NCBI GenBank assembly: GCA_035048815.1
Contig: JAUCBN010000014.1
Coordinates: forward strand, 16,971,501 to 17,035,500
Direction: 5' to 3'
DNA length: 64,000 nt
Source: Abelmoschus esculentus
Taxonomy: Eukaryota; Streptophyta; Magnoliopsida; Malvales; Malvaceae
Below the pieces are notes generated by a model that worked only from the letters and a program-made list of their open reading frames with translations, was not told the origin of the DNA and did no database searches. A program made the position numbers and the translations under genes. Below are positions 20,628 to 31,745 of this stretch, piece by piece (position 1 is the first letter of the stretch; each line of letters begins with the position of its first letter).

Positions 20628-22141
20628 ACCGTTCATTAAACGAGGATTTTGTACCCAAACTACTAGTAGAAGGGTTGGTTTACTGTAATCATTTTGTCCC
20701 CTTTATTTGCCAAATTTAGCAGTCCTTTTTATAATTTAGCAAGACTTTTATATATATCATAAACATAAATTTTTTTATAATACCGAAGAAAGAGACATTA
20801 AACTATATCATTAAGTCCTTTAATAAGGTTAAAGTCGTTTCTGTAGGAGGTTCATCAAACCGTAATAATTCAATTGGTGTTACTCGACTCATACGAGCTA
20901 AAATGTCAACGACAACATTTGCTCCACACTAAACATAGTTAATCGTCACTTTTCACTTACGCTCGAGAATTTGTCAAATGCTAAACACAACATTATAATT
21001 TGCGAACGCTTTCGAATTTTTAAGAATAATCCTAAAAGCTTCAACATTATCTCAACAATCTACCAAAAAACCATTAATACAAAATGTAGACAGCTTTGTT
21101 TGTAGTAAAAAAAAGTTATTCTAAAAAGCATGGGGGACTTCCCATATGAACCATGCAATAGATTCTTAATATCTTCATGGATAGAAGCGGTGGTATGAAT
21201 CTCATGCCAAGTAAATTATCTGACAGAATCTCTCCCCCATGGCCACCCCATTTTCTTTATGGTTGTTGTCCTCGATTCATCAGTTAAAGAGATGCTTTGA
21301 AGCTTTACATCGCATGCTCACGAAGGGGTAAAGTAAAGATAGAGGTTATCGAAACAGAGAAAGTTAAAACCCTGTCCACATTACACGACCGAAACACCAC
21401 CAAGGCTTGCCGAATATGAAGCAGGTCCACCACCATTGTGTCGAGTATCAAAACCCTGACAAAGCTCATCTTCACGGCCTCCAAGGCAACGACAATCTTC
21501 TTTTTTACTCCCTTCAATCTCAGCCACTAGTTTCTTTGGTTGACCCACAAATTTCTTTTCCTCATCCAACTTTGTCTAGGTCGATTTGATTATCAACCAA
21601 ATACTCGTGGACGGAGTCTTGGTTCAATAAATAAGTTATTATTTATATATTTTAAAGGATATAGGTTTGAACGTGTTTAGAACGTATTAATTTACAAATT
21701 AATCTTAAAAGTTATAAAAATAAGATGAGCTATACATATGGATACTCTCTGAAAATTTAAAATTTATATATAATTTTAAAAGTTTATGTATTTTTATTAA
21801 AAATTTTATATACTTTCTTCCAACATAACGTCTTGTGTTTACTAATATGTACTTTACTACCGTTGACAAAACCTCAAACAAAACACACCCGTAGTTTACT
21901 GTATGTTATTGATGCATTCCTTATAACCTAGAAAAAAAATTACCAAATCTAAAAGAAAATGCAATTTTTATAAAAATATAGCCTTTAAAAAACAGAGCAG
22001 AAAAGGGTATTTACAAACCTATAATAAACATTTAACAAGTTGTGTTTGAGCATGCGTCAACACAGAAACAAAAACAGAATATATTGGCATCAAACACACT
22101 GTGCCTGATGAACATGGAAATCCAAACCTCAAGGTAAAAAT
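20628..22141. other. Intergenic with a LINE relic
   Basis: 3' flank of the EF-hand gene, the RNase H relic listed separately, then AT-rich sequence. The open frames at 21305-21589 overlap each other on both strands and resemble no family I recognise. Confidence 0.5.
20795..21125 (-). pseudogene. LINE-type RNase H domain relic
   Basis: On the minus strand one frame reads VDC, stop, DNVEAFRIILKNSKAFANYN, then ILERK, stop, KVTINYV, stop, CGANVVVDILARMSRVTPIE followed by LLRFDEPPTET. This is the layout of the C-terminal RNase H of plant non-LTR retrotransposons: a VxxDC start, a xAVxxI helix, a VxIxxVxRxANxVADxLA end and an FxxPP tail. Three in-frame stops and the absence of a reverse transcriptase show that it is dead. 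Confidence 0.6.
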
Positions 22142-22672
22142 ATGAAAAAGTGCGAGCTCTGTGACTCTTTAGCAAAGATGTACTGTGAATCAGATCAAGC
22201 CATATTGTGCTGGGATTGTGATTCAAGTGTTCATGCTGCTAATTTCCTTGTTGCCTAACATTTAAGAACTCTTCTCTGTCACATATGTCAGTCTCCGACG
22301 CCTTGGATCGGTTCTGGACAGAAGCTCGGACCGACTGTTTCCGTCTGTGAGAATTGTGTCAATCGAAATGATTCTAGGGAGGAGATAAACGCCGAAGAAA
22401 CACGCGATGAAGACGACGATGACTATGTAGATGATCTTGATGGCGAGGAGGAAGAGGAGGATAGTAGTGAAGAAGATGACGGCGGAGATAGCGGCAACGA
22501 CGAAGAGAATCAAGTTGTTCCGTTATCATCTACGATGCCACCGGTTTCCCGTTCTTCGACGAGCGAAGAATGTTCGGCCGACAACACCCAAGGAAACGGT
22601 CCTCAGTCGAGGAAAATACATCCATCGAAGCGCATGCGCGAGACCGTGGATCCCTCCTCTCGAGTACGCTAA
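22142..22672 (+). pseudogene. B-box zinc-finger protein, BBX28/BBX29-like, with in-frame stop at codon 39
   Basis: The frame starts MKKCELCDSLAKMYCESDQA and ILCWDCDSSVHAANFLVA, a good single B-box with its Cys/His ligands. It then hits TAA at 22256-22258. Reading straight on in the same frame gives LRTLLCHICQSPTPW...LGPTVSVCENCV, an acidic stretch (DEDDDDYVDDLDGEEEEED), ENQVVPLSS, and a stop at 22670-22672. The layout of B-box, LLC..CQ..TPW, LGPTVS-C-C, acidic tract and ENQVVP is that of Arabidopsis BBX28/BBX29. Those have Lys where the TAA stands, so AAA or AAG to TAA is the likely change. The C-terminus also looks shortened. Everything after the stop has stayed in frame, so the lesion is young. 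The 38-residue product would be a lone B-box. Confidence 0.9.
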
Positions 22673-24567
22673 GCTTTCTCTCTGGATCATCCAGGGTTGT
22701 TCATATTTTGCAGTCCGCACATGACAAAAGCTGGTTCAATGATTCACCCAGATGTTAATGGTTTGTACTTAATCAAAACCAGACATTTATGTTCTGTTTT
22801 CTCTCTTTCATTCTTGTTTAATCATGCATTTGAATCGAGTATTTTAAGAAGATATCCCCTCATCTCCATGACGACAACATTTCCATTATCTTTTTTGTTT
22901 CCTTTCCGACACATTTTGACGTAATCAAAGCAGAGATCATGCTGCAATACAAATCATGACAAAGGAAGATTATTGGTGTCCCAATATTTGAAGTACCTGA
23001 GGATTTACTCTGCTTCATTCGATTTATTTTATTGTGTTGAATGAAGTTTGATAAGTGGAATTAACCCTTTACAACCGCAACTACGATATAATTTTTTTGA
23101 CCAATAAAAACCAGAATTTCATTTTTCCTTTCATGTAAGTCCACCTTTCACCTTGAGGATCACAAAGACAGTACCGTTGGAAAAAAACCAAAGGTTATAT
23201 TCAATGCGCATCCTCTCGAAAAATTATTAGATGAATCTTGTTCACTATATCATTTATGATTTAAATAATAAAATTTTTTGTCTTTAAATAATTACATATT
23301 CATTAGTTATATGTAAGAAAAAAGTAATGGTTCACCTTAAAAAAAAAAACACATAACATAATAAATAAGGTTGATCTAATAGTTTTTTCATCATTTCAAT
23401 CCATAATTCCTTTGTTTTTTAATATATGTAGAGATTAGATCATTTTGGTCCGTACACATAAGCCTTTAATAAAATTAAGATTAAAACTTAAAAATATCGT
23501 ATTACAGTTTTATTATGCATAAAAATCATATAGAGATTCTCAATTAATATTTTATAACATTCAATTTCATGTCCTTTAATATATTATAATCACAACAATA
23601 TTAAAAATTTAATTACACTCAATTAATATTGTATTAATAATTTAATTAATAAAATAATATTATTTTATTACGAATTCAATCTCAAGCTATCTCATGGGAT
23701 TTGAATATGTAAGATTTCAGGCATGTTGAGAGAATTTTGAGAATTTTATTAAGGATGGATGATCTGAAATACAAAGATGTTGGGATTTTATAGTCTAAAC
23801 TAATAAGCAACTAACAAACTAACAATCACAATTAACAATTAATATTTAACATTTTTTCCTGACGGCAATTGATATCATGTGAGACTTCAGACATGCTGAG
23901 AGAATTTCGAGAATTTTATTAAGAATGAATGATCTGAAATACAAAAATATTTAAATTTTAATAATCTAAATTAATAACCAACTAATAAACTAACGACCAC
24001 AATTAACAACTAATATCTAACAGACTAACAAGCCAGGTTTGCAATTTGCATCAAATCATGACAAACAGTCTTCACGTTCCAGGTTACTTGATTAGTTAAT
24101 AGTCTTAATTAAAGAATTAAGAAAACTTTTACATTTTTCATAAAAATAATAATATAAAAACAAAGGGTAGTGCGAATGTGTTATACTTTATATGGATCGG
24201 GAATGATGATTTAGAGCCAAGATTTGAATAATATATGAGTTTGGATGTTAAAATTATTATTTATTATGAATTCAAAACGTGTGTAAACAGATATTTTTAT
24301 ATATATTTTAATTTAATTTTGTATACTTGATTCTACAATTCTGATTCGAATATATTTTAATTATCATTAAAACAAAGGTAGAGAGCTCGTTGCATTAGAT
24401 CATTACAACTATGGTGCCATGCCACAATACACTGGCAGAAACCAACGAGTTTCATTCTGCAATTCTGATTCGAATATATTTTAATTATCATAGAGACAAA
24501 CTGAAGTTTTTGGCTACTAATTTACACTTTTATTCAGTATTTGATATGGTCTTTGTTTGAGTTGTAG
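22673..24567. other. Intergenic, AT-rich
   Basis: 3' flank of the B-box pseudogene, then AT-rich DNA with the direct duplication listed separately. I searched for the missing first exon of the MYB remnant (W-rich R2 start) and did not find it. Confidence 0.5.
23712..24030 (+). repeat. Two diverged direct copies of a ~150-bp sequence
   Basis: Copy 1 (about 23712-23855) and copy 2 (about 23884-24030) share phrases such as ATTTCAGGCATGTTGAGAGA, GAATTTTATTAAGGATGGAT, GATCTGAAATACAAA, and AACTAACAAACTAAC followed by CACAATTAACAA. Spacing is about 172 bp. They resemble the tail region near an LTR of a copia-like element, but no terminal structure could be fixed. Confidence 0.55.
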
Positions 24568-25235
24568 GATTGCAAAGGTCCGGGAAGAGTTGCAGACTAC
24601 GCTGGGTGAATTATCTAAGGCCTGGACTTAAGCATGGGAATTTCACTAGGGAAGAAGTGGAAACCATACTTGATTTGCATCAAAAGCTTGGAAATCGGTA
24701 AGTTCGGAAGACTTGTAATGGTGTTTGAGCAGTTTCATTCATGTAATGAAAATGATGTATGGTTTTGTGGTGAATTTTGCAGATGGTCAGTGATTGCATC
24801 AAGGTTGCCTGGAAGAACTGGAATACTCACTTGAGCAGACGTTTGAAACGCAATTTAATACCAAAAAATGAATCTTTTCAAATACCCTTTGTCGAAACCG
24901 AACAGAAGAGCTTATCCGAAATCGTTCTCCCACCAGCAAATGCTCCAAAAGCATCATATGAAGACACCTCTGGTGCAATCCAACTGCCTTTATCTAGCTC
25001 CAACCTTGTAGGGGAAATTGACAAAACACAAACATTTGGAGAACTTCAAAGCATATTGGAGCAGTCATTCACTGCACAAGAATCATACAATGCCGAAAAT
25101 TCTGAGGCTATTAATGCAGAACGTGCAGTTTCTGTGACCATCTCTCGGTTGGCGAGGTTTGTCCAGTACCAGGGTAATTCCTACAATGATGTTTGGCACA
25201 AGTTTGAGTTGAAAGAAAACATCTATGGAGGCTGA
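24568..25235 (+). pseudogene. R2R3-MYB transcription factor remnant (exons 2-3), R3 helix deletion
   Basis: Exon 24568-24697 is exactly 130 nt, the standard second exon of R2R3-MYB genes. It encodes LQRSGKSCRLRWVNYLRPGL followed by KHGNFTREEVETILDLHQKL. Exon 3 starts at 24783 with WSVIASRLPGRT. The family then continues DNEIKNYWNTHL; here 22 nt are missing and the reading shifts. NWNTHLSRRLKRN and about 140 C-terminal residues (to 25235) lie in another frame. The deletion removes the R3 recognition helix. Exon 1 (first MYB repeat) was not found upstream. The R3 insertion-free core and the residual intron with GTAAGT show it was a normal gene, not a processed copy. Confidence 0.9.
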
Positions 25236-26212
25236 TAACCTCTTTGTGAGTCTTATTTGTGGAGCATTTGCCTGTTGAACATGATTGTAACTAAACTAGT
25301 GGTATTGGACTATTGGCATCGGATGCATATCTTGTATCAATAAATATTGCAGACACGTTTGCCTGTTGAACATGATTGTAACCCCTCTCTTTTCTCATGA
25401 AGGGTTCCATCCGTTTTCCGATAAAAACACATAACATAACATAACATAACATAACATAACATAACAGAACAGACACGTTCTATGTTCTGTTTAGTAAATT
25501 ACCATTACAAGCTTGGAAGATTTTGTTTGTTGCTCTATCTATCCATCTTTGTCTTGAAGGTGGATCTTTAAGTTCAAACAAGGATACACAAACAGATAAA
25601 CAAGAAGGGTGCTATCGATATCATTCGCCAGTTCAACGCACTGAAAATCACAAGCTCCATTCATTGAATTGCTGCAGCATCAAAGACGAATCCTTCACGA
25701 AGGTGACAAACAAATGAATATACATATGATGTTAAAGATGGTTAATTCATCTGTTCATCAGAGACTCTTTTTTCTGGATTCTGTTGGTGAAGATAATTCA
25801 TCTTTTTGATGCATATATAGTGTGTTTCAAGGATTCAACAAGTTCCTATGTTGAGAATGTAAAATGTTTCAAGCGTTCATATAATGTTTCCATGGATCCA
25901 ACAACTTCCTTTATTTGTTCTGAGACATGTAACATGTTTTATTTGTTTGTACCCGATCTTCTGGAATTAACAAGTTGAGAATGTAAAATGTTTCATTGAT
26001 TTTTCGTACAATATTACTTATTCAGAGAAAGATATATAAAAGAACGAAAGACATGTTTTTCAAATATAAGATAAACATTCAAGGTTTTAATCAAGACAAC
26101 ATTCAACCTGAAAAATAAACATTAGAACAAACATTGTGTTTTCCTATACAGTTTATAATCACACAAAAAAGGAAAAAAAACAAATAGCAGCTAATGAAAA
26201 TCCATCATTGCC
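25236..26212. other. Intergenic between MYB remnant and PB1 gene 3' end
   Basis: Contains the AACAT microsatellite and a repeated phrase, GTTGAACATGATTGTAAC (25273 and 25366), plus GTTGAGAATGTAAAATGTTTCA twice (about 25850 and 25974). No coding sequence was recognised. The 3' UTR of the PB1 gene lies at the right end. Confidence 0.5.
25428..25467. repeat. AACAT pentanucleotide microsatellite
   Basis: Seven perfect or near-perfect ACATA units in tandem. Possible polymorphic marker; it lies in the 3' flank of the MYB remnant. Confidence 0.85.
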
Positions 26213-27576
26213 TTATTGGGAGACACGACCCTGGGAAGTATCCGACCCGATTATGTTCTGTTCAGCACCACCTGGCGGCGCCATTCCTGGGTAAACTAGC
26301 ACTGGGCCTGCATTTCTAACTCCATAATATATAGGTTGCCTCACGCCATCAGGACCCACTCTTAATTCTGGGTCATAATGATCTACGAGCGTAACTGGTC
26401 TGTATGCTTGACCCACACCAGGAACCGGCTGATGATACCCGACGGGTAGTTGACCCGTTGAAATCGGATACTGCTGAACAAACTGTGGCCGGAATTGAAC
26501 AGGTTGAACCTGAGGGTTTCCCGGTTGAACAGGACCCGGAACATAATAAACAGGTATTTGCTGCACCGGAGGAGCAGGATAATGAGAATCCGGAACATAA
26601 TGCCACAAAGGAGGATTACCCGAATACGTCATTTGATGGGAGACGGGCTGCTCCACCACACTCTCTGTTTGGTTCTGCTTCGACTCAAAACCCGGCATGG
26701 GGTTATCGGGTTTAGTCTTAACGGGTGGGAGATCGGGCATTGAAGGTACAACCGGAGCGGATGAGGTTGAACAAAAGGGCGAGGAAGAAACAACCGGGGC
26801 GGGAGAACCCGGGTCCGAAACCGACACATTATCATGCAACAGCTGACGCGTGCCTAATTTCAGGCCACGAGATTGGACCTCATCGGAGTTATCTAACCCG
26901 AATAAATAATCGGGTACCTCGGACACGATCGATGAAACCTCGGAGCGGCCGCGTTCGAGCCCAGAAGCATTGGCTCCGCTGTTGAGCGCGTCTAAGAACC
27001 AGTGCTCCCGATTAACAGAGCCGTCAAAAAGCGAGCTGATGCTACTGGTTCGTGAGTCATCGCCTTTGGAGAATAGAAAAAGGCGCAGTCGAGCTAGGCG
27101 AGGGTTTTGACTCTGTGCCAACCGCTCATATTCTTCCATCATGTTCTCGAGATCTTCATCGGTAGTCACCGATATCAACGCATCGAGATCCTCGTTTGGA
27201 AGCTGATACTTCACACTCACGTTCGCAATTCCTGAGCACAAAAGTTACACAGTAAGATCAGATTAAACATGATGTCAAAATGATACCAGAACACAGAATT
27301 TCCTCCTTTTTAGTGATTAATCGAATTGCCTGAGAGTTTGGAGAGCTTGGTGATGAGGGATGCGAAGGAGGTGGAGCGATGGACGGCCACGATACGAGTA
27401 TCGCCGCCGACGTAGCGTAGCTGATTATCATGCGGACGGGGGAGGATCTTGCCTCCGAAACTGCACATGAAGCGTACACGCGTATGACCCTCGTTCGGAG
27501 CATGGTGTTCGGAGCGTGGAGAGGAAGCGACGGAATTGGTGGCGGAGTCTAGCTCAGATAGGTGATGAGACGACAT
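26213..27576 (-). CDS. PB1-domain protein (Phox/Bem1p family), proline/glutamine-rich C-terminus
   Basis: Two exons, 27576-27330 and 27231-26213, make 421 residues. The N-terminal PB1 domain runs about residues 32-120: VRFMCSFGGKILPRPHDNQL, YVGGDTRIVAV, then VSVKYQLPNEDLDALISVTT and DEDLENMMEEYERL with the OPCA acidic motif. The middle is Ser/Pro rich. The C-terminus is Pro/Gln/Tyr rich (YVPGPVQPGNPQ, PQFVQQYP). This layout is common in plant PB1 proteins of unknown role and PB1 usually mediates heterodimerisation. The intron donor is CAG|GCAATT, so the intron is GC-AG. The phase (1) and the uninterrupted LSKLSG-IANVSVKYQL junction support this. A TATA-like ATATATAA lies at 27771-27778 on this strand. 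Intact; specific function unknown. Confidence 0.92.
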
Positions 27577-30500
27577 TTTGATGGTGGTGGCAGTTGTAGT
27601 TTACCTGTTGCTATTTGAAAAAGAAGAAGAAACGGTTAAAACAAAAAAAATACAGACTTGAGAGAAAGAAAGGAAGAAAGTTGTGTTCTTTATTACGTTG
27701 GATTCTCTGTTGAAGAATGTCTGCGTCTGATAAAAAAAAGAGAATGAACTAAAAGTGTCTGTGAGAGATCATATATAACAGACGAATCAGAACCCTTGAT
27801 TTGCCTCACTGAAATCATCCAAAGCCAACACCAATGGTTTTTAAGTATATCAAGGAGGGCGGTGGTGGTTGGTGGGGCCGCCCATAGGATTTGTAGATTG
27901 TATTAAAAATTGTATTTATATTTTATTAAATAATTTACGATTAAACGAGTAACTTGTTAAATAAATTAATTAATATTTTAATTATAATTAAATTAAAATA
28001 ATATAATATAAACACTTAATACACGTTACTTTTAACTAATAGAAAAAAAAATCACCAAAAATTGTAGGTGGAATGGCCTTCCTAGGTGCATAAAAATATA
28101 CAACTCTACCGTCCAGAGGGTTCTAAGCCACTAATAATGATTTTGATAATGAGGTAGTTGCTTAGGAAAGTAAACTAGTCGCTATCCCATGATGTTGATT
28201 ATTTTTAGTTTAATTATTAATATTAATATTGATTTATTGTCAATTAATTTTAATTAGTTTTTAAATATTTTATTTTCGAAGGATCAATTTCTTATTTGTA
28301 TCACCAAATTTTAAATTTTTAAATATATTTAATAATTTAATATTTTATTTTATTAAACTAAATAATTATGATTATATGACAATAATTTTTAATTAAAAGT
28401 ATCATTCAATGGCCGTATTTGCTGCTCAAGATTTAGACCAATAGTGGGGTTTTATTTTTTTTTCTTTTAATATTTTGCCATTTGCCAAAATAGTCCAACT
28501 TCAACTTTTTTTCCCTTTTGGAACCTACCTTTTTTACTAACCCTGATGACAATCAGACAAACCCAGTCGGCCTTGTCCCCGGCCGCCACCGGAGACAAGG
28601 CGGGGATGAACTAGAAAGCCGTGAAATCAATCACTTTAACGCCTAAAAAGAGACCGGTAATCACCAAAACCCTCTACTTTTGTACTGACAAAGGCAAAAT
28701 AGCAAGCAAGCAGCGTTTCGATCTTTTCCAGAGAAGGGAGGTGGTAAAGAATAAAGATCTATGGGAAGTGGGCATGGCCTGCCTGGCTAATGGCTACTAC
28801 TACATTCTGATGTCACTGTCGGATTGTATATATCCACGTGTCCACCAATCACTTCCTCTTTGTATCCCTGTTATATCTTCCTTCGCTTTCTTTTAAAGTC
28901 CCTCAACGAGTTGTTGGTGTATAAAAGAAGAGTATGTGTGCCAGAACTCCCACCACATAAAATGTTGTCCCTAGGTATTCATTCACTGCACCATCACAAT
29001 CTAATATCTATATCATCCAAGTTCAGATACCTTAACACCAAGCAATGATAAATAAGAGGAATGTGAAGTACCTTAACATAATTTGTACTTAAAGAAAGAA
29101 AACAACAAGATCTTTCATTAATAATGATACAATATTTAATTATATTTATACATATCATGTTGAGTTTATACAGTTATTGACAAACATATTCATCGTATTT
29201 TCTAAAAAATCCTTTAGTTTATTGTAAGTTCAGATACCTTATTTGAGTCATTGGGTTGTCTTTCCTCTCTTTGATTATGCCCATTACTCTTGGATTTAAA
29301 CCCCAAAGTCTTGGCCCATAAATCTTATATCTGTTCCTTCAAATGGGTCATGTGGCTACATTGGCAACAACATGTACAGACCACTAGAGGGGTTCATTGT
29401 TGGAAAATGGATCAGATCCAATTCGATTTTTTGGATATTCGAGTTTTTGGATTTTTTGATTCGATCCGAAAAAAGTGGATATCCGCATATTCGAATATCG
29501 GATATTTGAATATACAATTATCCAAAAATATAATTTGATTAAACTAATTTTTCGAATTTCAGTGTTGTATTTATGAAAATTTTAGAATTTAAAGATAATA
29601 AACAACAAATTACTAAAAACAACAAGAACCATATTTATAAAAGTTTTATTTTTAATTTTTTTTAAAAAATAACAAACACTAAATTGTTAAATATAACAAG
29701 ATTAGTATTAATGAAAATTTGAATTTTTGAATTTTTAGATAATCCGAAACTTGAAATATTGTGATCCATATTTAATCCGTAAAACTTAAAATCGAATCGG
29801 ATCAAATATCTAATCCAAAAATAAAAATTAAATCAATATTCATATTTTTGGATTAAATCAACTACATCGAATATTTTTAAACATCCCTACCGACCACCAA
29901 GTCTCGGTCTTAAAACAAAGTCAGCAGGACTCCAAAGTTGCTGTGCCACTTTTATTATGTCTTTGTAATTACCCCTTTTATGTGGTTGTTGTGGTCCGTT
30001 TCTTATCCCAATTCCATGAAAAATTTTATTATGTGTCAGTCTCGTCACCTGTTCATAAGATCAATCAATAAAAATTATTCACTTCATCAATTTTTTTATG
30101 TTATAACTTTTTAAGGTGAATCTTCACTTGAAAAATTAAAAAATAATAAAATGAACAATTTCTATTGGCGATCCATGAATAACGTGATAAGACTGACCCA
30201 TGATATAATTTCTCCAATTCCATGGTGTAGTTGTTACGTTTAATAAATATCATAGCGTTTTGTTCATCTCTCGAAGAATACGGATACCGAGAACAGCATA
30301 AGGAGTGCCTATCTTCCTTCACTTAAATTTTTTAAATTCTTATTTTATTATTCATTTTTTTAAAAAAATAATTGAAATAAACTTTCTTTCATCAACTTAA
30401 ATAAAATAAATTTTGATTTTTTGAGTTTATTTGATTTTTCACCCTCACTTCCTGTATTTAAATTTTAAACGTTAATATTGATATAAATGATAGTATTTTT

Positions 30501-31443
30501 TATATTACAAATGACGGCGGGTTCTGGACAGGCGCAATAAGAGCAACTGTACAAGGGTCCTGAAAAAGAGAAATCTCGAAATTCTTTTAAAATTTTTGAA
30601 AATGTTATTAAAAAACTGAGTTATATTGTTAAAACGTTATAATTATTTTTTACATGCGACAATTGATTATAGAATCTCATTAATTATTATTATTACTATT
30701 GTTCCGGTAGAACTAGTGAAGTTTTGGACAAACGCAATAGAAACGGTTGCATAAGGATCCCTAAAAAGAACATTTGCTTTTAAGGGCTATAATTTTATAA
30801 CTAGTGGAGGTTATAAAAACAATTACTTTTAAGGACTATATTTTTAATAAATTGCACAATATCTTCAAAATCTTTGAACCGCCTCTAACAAATGATATAA
30901 TTAAAGTACAGGGATTCAATTTATAAGTCAAATAAAAGTGTTAACCTAGTTCACACTCATTGAGACCTGCTTTTGTCCCTTTGTGTATGCATTTTCATAT
31001 TATTATTTTCAACTCCCGCGATTGGCGAGTGGATTTTGATGTTCACACTCAGTACTCTATATAATAACAAAGACTCACGTCAATAAAAATCTTAATTATT
31101 TTAATTTTTGGATATAATAAATATTAAATTATTAAAAAAAATATTTTTTAAATTTTCAGATAATTTAAAATTTAAAATATTATAATTTATATCTGATTTA
31201 AATATCTAAAATTAAATTAAATATCTGATCTAAAAATAAAAATCAAAATAAATATCTAAATTTTAAATCATATCAATAAATAATCAAATCGGATATTTTT
31301 AAACCAGCCTATATGCGACCCACCGTCTCATCTGGTTGACTTGACTTGCTCATGCGGTGATCACCAGATTACAGTATTAATAAATATTAGCTGTCATTTG
31401 TATTATCCACATCATCGACTAAAACCTCACGTTATAAAGTATA
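27577..31443. other. Intergenic, AT-rich
   Basis: 5' UTR and promoter of the PB1 gene to about 27800, then AT-rich sequence. At 29400-29890 there is a purine/pyrimidine-patterned stretch with many GGATAT/TCGAATAT words. At 30520-30585 and 30705-30775 a phrase recurs in diverged form (GGACAGGCGCAATAAGAGCA versus GGACAAACGCAATAGAAACG). No gene was recognised; the open frames are short and unlike known proteins. Confidence 0.5.
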
Positions 31444-31736
31444 GGGCAAACTACACTAGTAGTCCCTGAACATTTAGGATGCTTTAATATAATCATCAAA
31501 CTTTTAAAATTTTCAATAGAATCACTATCATTGGTTGCCATAATAAAAGTGAATTAGAAGTTTGATATATTTTTTAAAAATTTAATATGCTATATCAGCA
31601 TTTTTAATGATAATTGACGACAGTGACCGTATTGAAAATGAATTAAAAATTTAATAATTGTATTGTAATTTTTCAATATTTAGTGATTACATTGAAAGTA
31701 CCCTAAAAGTTCAGGAACTACCAATCTAGTTTACCG
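31444..31736. mobile_element. 293-bp Mutator-like MITE with 9-bp target-site duplication
   Basis: The left end GGGCAAACTACACTAGTAGT, continuing CCCTGAACATTTAGG, matches the right end read in reverse, CGGTAAACTAGATTGGTAGT, continuing TCCTGAACTTTTAGG. Inverted repeats span about 36 bp. TAAAGTATA lies directly outside both ends (31435-31443 and 31737-31745). A 9-bp duplication is diagnostic of the Mutator superfamily. The interior is AT-rich without coding capacity. Confidence 0.85.
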
Positions 31737-31745
31737 TAAAGTATA

